DNA of 64,000 nucleotides from positions 531,689 to 595,688 of the forward strand of contig NZ_AVCJ01000001.1 in assembly GCF_000743535.1 (NCBI RefSeq), written 5' to 3'. The stretch's first letter is position 1, and each line of letters begins with the position of its first letter. Origin of the DNA: Arenimonas donghaensis DSM 18148 = HO3-R19 (GTDB lineage Bacteria > Pseudomonadota > Gammaproteobacteria > Xanthomonadales > Xanthomonadaceae). This document shows positions 13,091-20,204 of this stretch, piece by piece. The notes under the pieces were generated by a model. That model made no database searches. It worked only from the letters and a program-made list of their open reading frames with translations, and was not told the DNA's origin. The position numbers were made by a program, and so were the translations under genes.

Positions 13091-13306
13091 TCAATAGTGT
13101 GGCGGCGGGGGTTCGCTGCCGGGATCGGCGTACAGCAAGGTACGCAGCTGCTTGAGTTCGGCCATCACCCGCACCAGCGTCTCGGCGTTGCGCGCCGACT
13201 CCATGCGGATTTCGGCCAGGGCATCGCTCAGCTCGCCCAGGGTGTGTTCCTGGAACGCGAGCCGGGTTTCGAGTTCCGCGATGCGCTGCTCGACATCAGT
13301 GGTCAT
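13091..13306 (-). CDS. slyX: SlyX family protein
   Basis: 71 residues. A single long amphipathic coiled coil ([19 protein letters not shown], then [10 protein letters not shown]) ends in the typical proline-rich tail EPPPPHY. This matches SlyX in size and pattern. Its function is unknown even in E. coli, where it lies near slyD and fkpA. Here too an FKBP gene is close, but ugd sits between them. The start codon overlaps the ugd stop by 11 bases (13296-13306), indicating translational coupling. Confidence 0.88.
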   Translation of the reverse strand: MTTDVEQRIAELETRLAFQEHTLGELSDALAEIRMESARNAETLVRVMAELKQLRTLLYADPGSEPPPPHY

Positions 13307-14657
13307 GGCCAGCCTCCCCGGCAGGCCGCAGGCTGCGCCCGCGACCGATGCCGTAATACGCCAGCCCGGCCTGTTCGACCTGGACCGGGTCCCAGACGTT
13401 GCGTCCGTCGAAAACCACCCGGGCGCCCAGCGCCGTCGCCAGCGCCGGGAAATCCGGGCTCCAGTAGGCCTTCCACTCCGTCACCAGCACCAGCGCGTCG
13501 GCGCCCTCCAGGGCGCTGGCAGGACTCGCGCACAGTTCCAGGTCGCCGCGCTGGCCGAATACCCGGCGCGCTTCCTCCATCGCTTCGGGATCGTGCGCCC
13601 GCACACGCGCACCGGCCGCCCACAGGTCGGCCAGCAGCGCGCGGCTGGACGCCTCGCGCATGTCGTCGGTATTGGGCTTGAATGCCAGGCCCCAGACCGC
13701 GAAGGTCTTGCCCCGCAGGTCGCCGCCGAAATGGCGAAGCGCCAGCTCCGCGAGCTTGTGCTTCTGCCGTTGATTGACGCCTTCCACGGCCTGCAGCAAT
13801 CCGGCCTGGTAATCGTGCTGGCGGGCGGTGCGTTCCAGCGCCTGCACGTCCTTGGGAAAACACGAGCCGCCGTAGCCGGCGCCGGGATAGATGAACTGGT
13901 AACCGATGCGCGGGTCCGAGCCGATGCCCTGGCGGACCATTTCGATGTCGGCACCCACCCGTTCGGCGATGTTCGCCATTTCATTCATGAAGCTGATCTT
14001 GGTCGCGAGCATGGCGTTCGCGGCGTACTTGGTCAGCTCGGCGGAACGCTCGTCCATCACGACCAGGCGCTCGTGGTTGCGGTTGAACGGCGCATACAGC
14101 CGCTTCATGGTGTCCACCGCGCCGGCGCTGCGCGCGCCCAGCACGATCCGGTCGGGCCGCATGCAGTCATTGACCGCGGCGCCTTCCTTCAGGAACTCCG
14201 GGTTCGACACCACGTCGAAATCCAGCGGCAGGCCGCGTGCCGACAGCTCGGCGGCTATGACGGCACGCACCTTGTCGGCGGTGCCCACGGGCACCGTGGA
14301 CTTGTTGACGACCACCGCCGGCCTCGACAAATGCCTGCCGATGGTCCGGGCCACCGCCAGGACGTACTGCAGGTCGGCGCTGCCGTCCTCGTCCGGCGGC
14401 GTACCGACCGCGATGAACACGACTTCGGCATCCGCGATCGCGGCCGCCGCGTCCGTGGTGAAGGCCAGCCGGCCAGCGGCATGGTTGGCCTTCACCATCG
14501 GCTCGAGGCCGGGCTCGAATATCGGGACGATCCCGCGTTCGAGCCCTTCGATCTTGGCCTGGTCCACGTCCACGCAGGTCACCTGATGGCCGACCTCGGC
14601 CAGGCAGGTGCCCGAGACGAGGCCGACGTATCCGGTGCCGAATACCGTGGCGCGCAT
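13296..14657 (-). CDS. ugd: UDP-glucose 6-dehydrogenase
   Basis: 453 residues, normal for the family. It oxidises UDP-glucose to UDP-glucuronate in two NAD-dependent steps and supplies uronic acid for exopolysaccharide or LPS. The N-terminal Rossmann fingerprint is [20 protein letters not shown]. The substrate and catalytic segments are [36 protein letters not shown], and the catalytic cysteine in [14 protein letters not shown] (about residue 263). A C-terminal UDP-binding domain ([20 protein letters not shown]) completes it. The start is three bases after the FKBP stop, and the end overlaps slyX by 11 bases, so it sits inside a tight operon with a periplasmic folding enzyme, an unusual neighbour. 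Confidence 0.95.
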   Translation of the reverse strand: MRATVFGTGYVGLVSGTCLAEVGHQVTCVDVDQAKIEGLERGIVPIFEPGLEPMVKANHAAGRLAFTTDAAAAIADAEVVFIAVGTPPDEDGSADLQYVLAVARTIGRHLSRPAVVVNKSTVPVGTADKVRAVIAAELSARGLPLDFDVVSNPEFLKEGAAVNDCMRPDRIVLGARSAGAVDTMKRLYAPFNRNHERLVVMDERSAELTKYAANAMLATKISFMNEMANIAERVGADIEMVRQGIGSDPRIGYQFIYPGAGYGGSCFPKDVQALERTARQHDYQAGLLQAVEGVNQRQKHKLAELALRHFGGDLRGKTFAVWGLAFKPNTDDMREASSRALLADLWAAGARVRAHDPEAMEEARRVFGQRGDLELCASPASALEGADALVLVTEWKAYWSPDFPALATALGARVVFDGRNVWDPVQVEQAGLAYYGIGRGRSLRPAGEAGHDH

Positions 14658-14660
14658 GGC

Positions 14661-15455
14661 TTACTCGACGATTTCGAGCAGTTCGACTTCGAAGGTCAGC
14701 ATGGCATTGGGCGGAATGACGCCACCGCCACCGGCTTCGCCGTAGCCCAGCTCGGACGGGATCCAGAAGGTGTACTTGCTGCCGACTTTCATCAGCTGCA
14801 CGCCTTCGGACCAACCCGGAATGACTTGGCCCAGGCCGAATTCGGCCGGCTGGCCGCGGTCGTAGGAGCTGTCGAAGACATCGCCGTTGGGCAGCGTGCC
14901 CTTGTAGTGCACGCGCACGACGTCGTCGGCCTTCGGGCTGGCGCCGTTGCCGGCACGCTCGACGCGGTACTGCAGGCCGCTTTCGGTGACCTGCACGTTC
15001 GGCTTGTCCTTGTTGGCGGCGAGGAAGGTTTCACCCTCGGCCTTGGCGGCGATCGCCGCGGCTTCCATTTCGGCCTGCTTGCGTTCCTGCAGCTTGGTGG
15101 TGAAGGCCGCCTGGATCTGCTGCATCTGCTCGTCGGTGATCTTGGGCTCGCGCTCTTCGAACGCGTCCTCCATGGCCTGGCGCACGACGTCCAGGTCCAG
15201 GTCCTGCTTGACCACCGACATCGAACGGCCAATATCCAGGCCGATCATGTAGCTCACCTGGGCGCGCTCGGTTTCCAGGCCTTCGATGCCCGCAACGATG
15301 GGCGCGCCGGATTCGGCAGCGGCGGGGTCACCGGACGGATCGGCTTGCGAAGCAGATTCGGCTTCCGACTCGGGGGTATCGGACTTGCAGGCGCTGAGGC
15401 TGAGCACCAGGCTGGCGAGCACCAGCGGCGCGGCGAAACGCAGGGCGGGATTCAT
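14661..15455 (-). CDS. FKBP-type peptidyl-prolyl isomerase, lipoprotein (FkpA/Mip-like)
   Basis: 264 residues from the ATG at 15455, chosen because AGGAG lies upstream and a lipoprotein signal starts there (MNPALRFAAPLVLASLVLSL, lipobox LSAC, lipidated Cys23). A Ser/Glu/Asp-rich linker follows. Next comes the Mip/FkpA-type N-terminal dimerisation domain (VSYMIGLDIGRSMSV, then helical to ~residue 150), and then the FKBP domain (VHYKGTLPNGDVFDSSYDRG, PAEFGLGQVIPGWSEGVQLM, FWIPSELGYGEAGGGG, IPPNAMLTFEVELLEI). It catalyses proline isomerisation and acts as a chaperone in the periplasm, anchored to a membrane. It heads the operon FKBP-ugd-slyX-DUF2058. The neighbourhood with slyX recalls E. coli fkpA/slyX. 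Confidence 0.92.
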   Translation of the reverse strand: MNPALRFAAPLVLASLVLSLSACKSDTPESEAESASQADPSGDPAAAESGAPIVAGIEGLETERAQVSYMIGLDIGRSMSVVKQDLDLDVVRQAMEDAFEEREPKITDEQMQQIQAAFTTKLQERKQAEMEAAAIAAKAEGETFLAANKDKPNVQVTESGLQYRVERAGNGASPKADDVVRVHYKGTLPNGDVFDSSYDRGQPAEFGLGQVIPGWSEGVQLMKVGSKYTFWIPSELGYGEAGGGGVIPPNAMLTFEVELLEIVE

Positions 15456-15517
15456 TGGGACAAGACTCCTGAAGGGGCGGGCCGGAACGGCACGTCGCCC
15501 GCTATTGTCCCGATGCG

Positions 15518-15550
15518 CCGCCGTCACGGCAATCAGCACCGTGACGGCGG
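15518..15550. other. 12-bp perfect stem-loop between gpx and the FKBP gene
   Basis: CCGCCGTCACGG (15518-15529) and its exact complement (15539-15550) are separated by nine bases. It lies just after the glutathione peroxidase stop and about 65 bases before the FKBP start. It lacks a T-run on the minus strand, so it may be a weak or factor-assisted terminator or an mRNA 3'-end stabiliser. Confidence 0.6.
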
Positions 15551-15568
15551 TTCAGGCTGGCCCGCGGT

Positions 15569-16144
15569 TCAGCCGGCCTTGCCGGCCTGGTCGGCGGGCG
15601 CCGGCGCCGCCAGCAGCTTCTCGATTTCAGCCACCAGCTTCGGATCGTCCGGGGTCGTGCGGCTGCCGAAACTGGCCACCACCTTGCCCTCGCGATCGAT
15701 CAGGTACTTGTGGAAGTTCCAGCCCGGCGCCTCGCCCGTCGCGGCGGCGAGCTCCCGGTAGAGCGGCGTCGCACCCGAGCCGCGCACCTGCACCTTCTCG
15801 AACATCGGGAACTTCACCCCGTAGGTCAGCGTGCAGAACTCCTGGATGTCCTCTTCGCTGCCCGGCTCCTGGCCCATGAAGTCATTGGACGGGAAGCCGA
15901 GCACCGCGAAACCCTGGTCCTTGTACTTCGCGTACATGGCCTCCAGGCCTTCGTACTGCGGCGTGAACCCGCATTTGCTTGCGGTGTTGACCACCAACAG
16001 CACCTGGCCGCCGTAGGCCTGCTCCAGGTTCACGGTCTCCTTGCCCGCCAGTTGCCGGAAATCCCGGTCCAGCAGCTTGCCGGCAGCCATGGCCGGCACC
16101 ACGGCCAGCAGCCCGGCCAGTAAAACAAGCGATTTCCTGCCCAT
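15569..16144 (-). CDS. Glutathione peroxidase family protein, exported
   Basis: 191 residues from the ATG at 16144, chosen for its strong GGAGGGTGG Shine-Dalgarno and for the signal peptide that starts there (MGRKSLVLLAGLLAVVPAMA). The fold is thioredoxin-like. The peroxidatic residue is Cys58 in NTASKCGFTPQY (cysteine, not selenocysteine), with the partner Gln in GFPSNDFMGQEPG, the Trp/Asn in WNFHKYLIDREGKV, and the FCTLTYGVKFPMF loop. Bacterial members usually reduce peroxides with thioredoxin despite their name. The signal peptide places it in the periplasm, where the reductant is uncertain. It is transcribed away from the ytrA-type promoter and followed by a long stem-loop. Confidence 0.9.
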   Translation of the reverse strand: MGRKSLVLLAGLLAVVPAMAAGKLLDRDFRQLAGKETVNLEQAYGGQVLLVVNTASKCGFTPQYEGLEAMYAKYKDQGFAVLGFPSNDFMGQEPGSEEDIQEFCTLTYGVKFPMFEKVQVRGSGATPLYRELAAATGEAPGWNFHKYLIDREGKVVASFGSRTTPDDPKLVAEIEKLLAAPAPADQAGKAG

Positions 16145-16213
16145 CGTCCACCCTCCGGCGCGGACCATCCGCGCCTATGCCATCAGTTTGGGCCCCCGGA
16201 CGTGCAAAAGGTG

Positions 16214-16241
16214 TTGACAGCCGCTTTTTGGGTGTTATAGT
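16214..16241 (+). promoter_or_regulatory. Sigma-70 promoter of the YtrA-type operon
   Basis: A perfect TTGACA (16214-16219), a 16-base spacer and TATAGT (16236-16241) form one of the best promoters in this GC-rich window. The predicted start is near 16248, inside the operator, giving a leader of about 38 bases before the ATG at 16286, which carries a GGGAGG Shine-Dalgarno. Confidence 0.85.
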
Positions 16242-16254
16242 TTGCTACAACACC
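16231..16254 (+). promoter_or_regulatory. Operator of the GntR/YtrA-type regulator (GGTG-N16-CACC)
   Basis: The inverted repeat GGTGTTATAG - TTTG - CTACAACACC has 9 of 10 complementary positions and covers the -10 element and start point. The ends read GGTG and CACC with exactly 16 bases between them, which fits the GGTG-N16-CACC palindrome I recall being described for the YtrA-type GntR regulator of Xanthomonas citri. Binding here would block RNA polymerase, so negative autoregulation is expected. Confidence 0.8.
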
Positions 16255-16285
16255 TGACCAATACCTCACCAACGCGGGAGGCCGC

Positions 16286-16552
16286 ATGAGCCCCAAGATC
16301 AAAACCAACCTGATGGCCCTGGCCGTGGCGCTTGGCGTCCTCGTCGCCGGATACGGCTTCGGTGAACCGCCGAGCCAGGCAGTCTCGCTGGCGCCTGCGA
16401 CGACCCTGGCCATGGCCGACAGCGTCGAGCCCATCGCCCAGGACGCCGAAGCGGCGCTCCGGGCCCACCGGATCAGCCGCGGCGCGCTCAAGCGCCAGAT
16501 CGCCATGCCCTACGTGTCGATGGCGGCCTTGATCACCCGCCGGGAGTCCTGA
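16286..16552 (+). CDS. Small exported protein, first gene of the YtrA-type operon
   Basis: 88 residues. The sequence opens with MSPKIKTNLMALAVALGVLV followed by AGYGFGEPPSQAVS, which reads as a signal peptide or a single N-terminal membrane anchor. A short Ala-rich helical part and a basic stretch (RAHRISRGALKRQ) follow. I do not recognise a family. It has a good Shine-Dalgarno (GGGAGG), sits 38 bases from the predicted transcription start and ends one base before the regulator's ATG, so it is a real first gene of the operon. It may be a small partner or signal linked to the envelope stress that this operon senses; that is speculation. Confidence 0.7.
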   Translation: MSPKIKTNLMALAVALGVLVAGYGFGEPPSQAVSLAPATTLAMADSVEPIAQDAEAALRAHRISRGALKRQIAMPYVSMAALITRRES

Positions 16553-16553
16553 G

Positions 16554-16916
16554 ATGACTATCGCCTGGAATGACAGCGCGCCGATCTACCGGCAGCTCAA
16601 GGACAAAGTGGTGGCGATGATGCTCGACGGCATCCTCCAGCCCGGCGAGGCCCTGCCCTCGGTCCGGCAGATCGCCGCCGAATACCAGCTCAATCCAATC
16701 ACCGTCTCCCGCGCCTACCAGGAGCTGGCGGACGAAGGTCTTGTGGAAAAACGAAGGGGACTTGGCATGTACGTGACCGAAGGGGCGCGCGAAAACCTGC
16801 TGCATTCGGAGCGCGAACGCTTCCTGAAGGAAGAATGGCCGTTGGTGGTCGAGCGCATCCAGCGCCTTGGCCTGGACATCGGCAAGCTCATGGCCCAAGC
16901 GAAGGAGAGCAACTGA
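16554..16916 (+). CDS. GntR-family transcriptional regulator, YtrA subfamily
   Basis: 120 residues, the short length typical of the YtrA subfamily, which has a winged helix plus a small dimerisation tail and no large ligand domain. The DNA-binding part runs IYRQLKDKVVAMMLDGILQP, EALPSVRQIAAEYQLNPITV, SRAYQELADEGLVEKRRGLG. Family members repress their own operon, which also encodes an ABC transporter, and are relieved by envelope or antibiotic stress in several bacteria. Here the matching operator lies over the operon promoter. The stop overlaps the ATPase start by one base (TGATG). Confidence 0.95.
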   Translation: MTIAWNDSAPIYRQLKDKVVAMMLDGILQPGEALPSVRQIAAEYQLNPITVSRAYQELADEGLVEKRRGLGMYVTEGARENLLHSERERFLKEEWPLVVERIQRLGLDIGKLMAQAKESN

Positions 16917-17776
16917 TGAGCGCCGTCATTTCCGCCCGCAACCTCTCCAAGCACTACGGCAAGGGCGTCAAGGCCGTCGATTCGATCAGCTTCGAGATCC
17001 CCGCCGGCCGCATCGTCGGCCTCATCGGCCCCAATGGCTCGGGCAAGACCACCACGCTCAAGGCCGCCCTGGGCCTGGTGCCCTTCGAGGGCGAGCTCAA
17101 GGTGCTGGGCAAGAACCCGCGCACCGAGCGTGACGACGTCATGCAGGACGTGTGCTTCATCGCCGACGTGGCGGTGCTGCCGCGCTGGATCAAGGTCAAG
17201 CAGGCCGTGGACTTCGTCGCCGGCGTGCATCCACGCTTCGACCGCAAGAAGGCCGAGGCCTACCTGGCGCACACCAAGCTGCACCCGGACATGAAAGTAA
17301 AGCAGATGTCCAAGGGCATGATCGTGCAGCTGCACCTGGCGCTGGTGATGGCCATCGACGCCAAGCTGCTGGTGCTCGACGAACCGACCCTGGGCCTGGA
17401 CATCCTGTACCGCAAGCAGTTCTACCAGAACCTGCTCGAGGACTACTTCGACGAGAACAAGACCATCGTCGTCACCACCCACCAGGTCGAGGAGATCGAA
17501 CACATCCTCACCGACCTGATGTTCATCCGCGAGGGCAAGATCGTGCTCTCGGCCACGATGGACGAAGTGGGCGAGCGCTTCACCGAGGTGATGGTGCCGG
17601 CCGACAAGGCCGAAGCCGCCCGCGCCCTGAACCCGATCGACGAACGCACCGTGTTCGGCAAGGCCGTGATGCTGTTCGACGGCGTGCCCCGCGAGCAGGT
17701 CGCCACCTTCGGCGAGGTCAGAAACCCCGGCATCGCCGACCTGTTCGTCGCCACCATGAAAGGAACCTACGCATGA
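16916..17776 (+). CDS. ABC transporter ATP-binding protein
   Basis: 286 residues from the ATG at 16916, with GGAGAG upstream. Walker A GPNGSGKT is at residues 38-45 and Walker B is LLVLDEPTLGLD. The signature loop reads MSKGM instead of LSGGQ, a divergence common in YtrB-like ATPases. The switch histidine is in VVTTHQVEE. A C-terminal ~70-residue extension (FTEVMVPADKAEAARALNPI) follows the nucleotide-binding domain. It should form a complex with the next gene's permease at the inner membrane. The substrate is unknown. It is coupled to the regulator upstream and overlaps the permease by four bases (ATGA). Confidence 0.93.
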   Translation: MSAVISARNLSKHYGKGVKAVDSISFEIPAGRIVGLIGPNGSGKTTTLKAALGLVPFEGELKVLGKNPRTERDDVMQDVCFIADVAVLPRWIKVKQAVDFVAGVHPRFDRKKAEAYLAHTKLHPDMKVKQMSKGMIVQLHLALVMAIDAKLLVLDEPTLGLDILYRKQFYQNLLEDYFDENKTIVVTTHQVEEIEHILTDLMFIREGKIVLSATMDEVGERFTEVMVPADKAEAARALNPIDERTVFGKAVMLFDGVPREQVATFGEVRNPGIADLFVATMKGTYA

Positions 17777-18759
17777 ACACCTTCAAATGGCTCCTCAAGC
17801 GCGAATACTGGGAACACCGCGGTGGCTTCCTGTGGGCGCCCCTGATCGCCGGCGCGGTCTTCCTGGTCATCAGCACCATGGCGGTGATCGCCGGTGAAAG
17901 CATGCGCCGCAGCGTCGACCAGGGCGACCTCGAGATGAACGGCGTGCAGCTGCGCATGCTCACCGAAACCCTGTCGCCCAAGGAAATGGCGGAGCTCGGC
18001 GGCGGTCTCGACCTGGGCACGCTGATGGCCGGCTCCTGGCCCCTCATCGTGCTCGCCTTCGTGGTGTTCTTCTACTGCCTGGGCGCGCTCTACGACGAGC
18101 GCAAGGACCGCAGCATCCTGTTCTGGAAGTCGCTGCCCCTGTCGGACGGCCAGACCGTGCTGTCCAAGGTGGCCAGTGCGCTGGTGGTGGCCCCGCTGGT
18201 GGCCATGATCGCGGCGGTCATCACCTCGATCGGCTTCCTGGTCCTGCTCAGTGCCTACGTGATGTTCCACGGTGGCAATCCGATCCCGCTGATCTGGGGA
18301 CCGGCCAGCCCGCTGAGCATCGCCTTCCACATGCTGGCCTCCCTGCCCGTCTATGCGGCCTGGGCCCTGCCGACGGTGGGCTGGCTGATGCTGGTTTCGG
18401 CCTGGGCCCGCACCAAGCCCTTCCTGTGGGCGCTGCTGGTGCCGGTCTTCGCCGGCATCCTGGTGACCTGGTTCGACGTCATGGAAATGTTCGGCTCCAG
18501 CGCCTCCTGGTTCTGGCAGCACATCGTCGGCCGCATGCTGCTGGGCACCGTCCCGGGCATGGACCTGGTCTACCGCGGCGCCAATGACCCGCAGATGGCG
18601 AACTTCAACCCGGACGGCCCGCAGGACATCGTCACCCTGTTCTCGGCCCAGAATGCCTGGGGTGCCTTCGCGACCCTCGACCTCTGGATCGGTGCAGCCG
18701 TCGGCGCCGCGATGATCTTCGCCGCCGTGCACTTCCGCCGCAGCCGCGACGAAGGCTGA
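17773..18759 (+). CDS. ABC transporter permease (ABC-2 type)
   Basis: 328 residues. The N-terminus MNTFKWLLKREYWEHRGGFL is followed by about six hydrophobic segments, including LIAGAVFLVISTMAVIA, WPLIVLAFVVFFYCLGALY, VAPLVAMIAAVITSIGFLVL and WALLVPVFAGILV, with a large extracytoplasmic loop after the first. The DERKDRSILFWKSLPLSDGQ motif is typical of ABC-2 permeases partnered with YtrB-like ATPases. The last helix (IGAAVGAAMIFAAVHF) ends in a basic tail. The start overlaps the ATPase stop by four bases. The substrate cannot be deduced. A 12-bp perfect hairpin follows eight bases after its stop. Confidence 0.9.
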   Translation: MNTFKWLLKREYWEHRGGFLWAPLIAGAVFLVISTMAVIAGESMRRSVDQGDLEMNGVQLRMLTETLSPKEMAELGGGLDLGTLMAGSWPLIVLAFVVFFYCLGALYDERKDRSILFWKSLPLSDGQTVLSKVASALVVAPLVAMIAAVITSIGFLVLLSAYVMFHGGNPIPLIWGPASPLSIAFHMLASLPVYAAWALPTVGWLMLVSAWARTKPFLWALLVPVFAGILVTWFDVMEMFGSSASWFWQHIVGRMLLGTVPGMDLVYRGANDPQMANFNPDGPQDIVTLFSAQNAWGAFATLDLWIGAAVGAAMIFAAVHFRRSRDEG

Positions 18760-18766
18760 TCCCATC

Positions 18767-18795
18767 GGCAGGGCGGCCCCGTTGGCCGCCCTGCC
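18767..18795 (+). other. 12-bp perfect stem-loop after the ABC permease gene
   Basis: GGCAGGGCGGCC (18767-18778) pairs exactly with 18784-18795 around a CCGTT loop. There is no T-run, so full termination is unlikely. It may reduce read-through into, or stabilise the mRNA before, the next two genes, which probably still belong to the YtrA-type operon. Confidence 0.6.
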
Positions 18796-18830
18796 CGTTC
18801 CATGCTCCATCCGACATCGCGAGGTTCCCC

Positions 18831-19394
18831 ATGTCCCGACTTTCCCTGCTCCTGCTTGCTCCCCTGCTGGCCCTGGCCGCCTGCGGCGCCAACGGCGACG
18901 ACGCCAGCACCGGCAGTTCCCTGGCCGACAAAGTGACCCGCGAAATCCGCGAGGAAATGGCGACCGAGAACCTCGACCTGGGCCGCGGCGATGACCTGCC
19001 CCGCGCCGAGCTCACGCCCGAGGGTGAATTGATCATCGGCGGCGAGCCGGTGGGGCTGGACCCCTCCCAGCGCGAACTCGCCATCGCCTATCGCGCCGAC
19101 GTGGCCGCCATCGCCGAACATGGCGCGCGACTGGGCCTCGAGGCGGCCGGCCTGGCCAAGGAAAGCATCGGCATCGCCATCCAGGGCCTCTTCACCGGCG
19201 AAGGCACGGCGGCCGTGGAAGAAAACGCCAAGAAGAAATCCAAGGAGATCGAGGTCGCGGCCCTGGCGCTGTGCGATCGCCTGCCCGCCCTGCACCAGAG
19301 CCAGCAGGCCCTGGCCGCGGCGGTGCCGGAGTTCGCGCCCTACGCCAAGATGGACCAGTCGGACATCGACGATTGCCACGTCAACGTGGACTGA
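18831..19394 (+). CDS. Lipoprotein, DUF2884/YggN-like
   Basis: 187 residues. It has a lipoprotein signal (MSRLSLLLLAPLLALAACGA, lipobox LAAC, Cys18). The mature part has the pattern RAELTPEGELIIGGEPVGLD, then SQRELAIAYRADVAAIAEHG, then Gly/Ala-rich helices, and it ends DIDDCHVNVD. This recalls the YggN/DUF2884 family by pattern, without a search. Function is unknown; location would be the periplasmic face of a membrane. It follows the ABC permease by 71 bases and precedes the GSGD-repeat protein by 16 bases, so the two probably share a transcript. Confidence 0.75.
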   Translation: MSRLSLLLLAPLLALAACGANGDDASTGSSLADKVTREIREEMATENLDLGRGDDLPRAELTPEGELIIGGEPVGLDPSQRELAIAYRADVAAIAEHGARLGLEAAGLAKESIGIAIQGLFTGEGTAAVEENAKKKSKEIEVAALALCDRLPALHQSQQALAAAVPEFAPYAKMDQSDIDDCHVNVD

Positions 19395-19410
19395 GGACGG
19401 AGACCCGACC

Positions 19411-20175
19411 ATGAAGCCGATACTGCTCCCCCTGCTGCTGCTGCCTGGCCTGGCCCTTGCCAACGACTGCAAGCATGAAGACACGCGCCAGCTCGCGCTC
19501 GACCTCGACGGGGTCAGCCTGGTGCGATTCGAAGTGAACTCGCATGACCTGCGGCTCGACGGCGTGCCGGACGAATCGGTGGCGCCGCTGCAGATCCGCG
19601 CCTGCGCTTCGGACCCGGACTACCTGTCCCAGCTCGTGGTGGAGGCCCAGCGGTCCGGCGACACGCTGCGCGTGACCATCGAACGCCGGGGCAAGAGCAG
19701 CGGCCTGTTCTTCAGTCCGACCTACGCCAACCTGGAGGTCCAGGCCCGCCTGCCGGCCGGACTCGCCTACGACGTGGAGGTCGGTTCGGGTGACGCCGAG
19801 GTCGCCGGCGTCGCCAGCCTGGTGGCCGACGTGGGCTCGGGCGATCTGGAGGCACGCCGCATCAGCGGCGAAGTGCGCGCTGAAGTCGGCTCGGGCGACC
19901 TGGATTTCGACGACATCGGCAGCCTGGACCTTCGTTCGGTCGGATCCGGTGACCTGGATGCCCGGCGGGTGCGCGGCGACGTGCAGATCGGATCGCTCGG
20001 TTCGGGCGACATCGACCTCGACGGCGTCGCCGGCAGCGTCCGGGTTCGCCGGATTGGTTCGGGCGACCTCGACGTACACGACGTCGCCGGCGACCTGGTG
20101 GTCGAACGCCTGGGCAGCGGCGATGTCGACCACGGCCGGGTCCTGGGCGCCGTCAACGTACCCAAGGACGACTGA
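19411..20175 (+). CDS. Exported GSGD-repeat protein (DUF4097/GIN-like beta-helix)
   Basis: 254 residues with a signal peptide (MKPILLPLLLLPGLALA). After an N-terminal beta domain, residues from ~115 to the end consist of seven repeats of 17-19 residues, each opening with GSGD followed by acidic/hydrophobic residues (VGSGDLEARRISGEVRAE is one unit). This spacing fits one turn of a right-handed parallel beta-helix, as in putative adhesin or auto-transporter-adhesin-like head domains (DUF4097/DUF2807 type). Its location would be periplasm or cell surface. It follows the lipoprotein gene by 16 bases with GGACGGAG as Shine-Dalgarno. Function is unknown. Homologues are often found next to ABC or stress operons, so a role in envelope stress is plausible but inferred. 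Confidence 0.8.
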   Translation: MKPILLPLLLLPGLALANDCKHEDTRQLALDLDGVSLVRFEVNSHDLRLDGVPDESVAPLQIRACASDPDYLSQLVVEAQRSGDTLRVTIERRGKSSGLFFSPTYANLEVQARLPAGLAYDVEVGSGDAEVAGVASLVADVGSGDLEARRISGEVRAEVGSGDLDFDDIGSLDLRSVGSGDLDARRVRGDVQIGSLGSGDIDLDGVAGSVRVRRIGSGDLDVHDVAGDLVVERLGSGDVDHGRVLGAVNVPKDD

Positions 20176-20181
20176 CCCCGC

Positions 20182-20204
20182 GGCGGGGGCTAGCCGCCCC
20201 CGCC
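20182..20204. terminator. GC-only stem-loop between convergent genes
   Basis: GGCGGGGGC (20182-20190) and GCCCCCGCC (20196-20204) pair around TAGCC. The hairpin covers the fumC stop codon and last codons. It lacks a T-run in either direction, so it is at best a weak bidirectional terminator. Confidence 0.45.
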
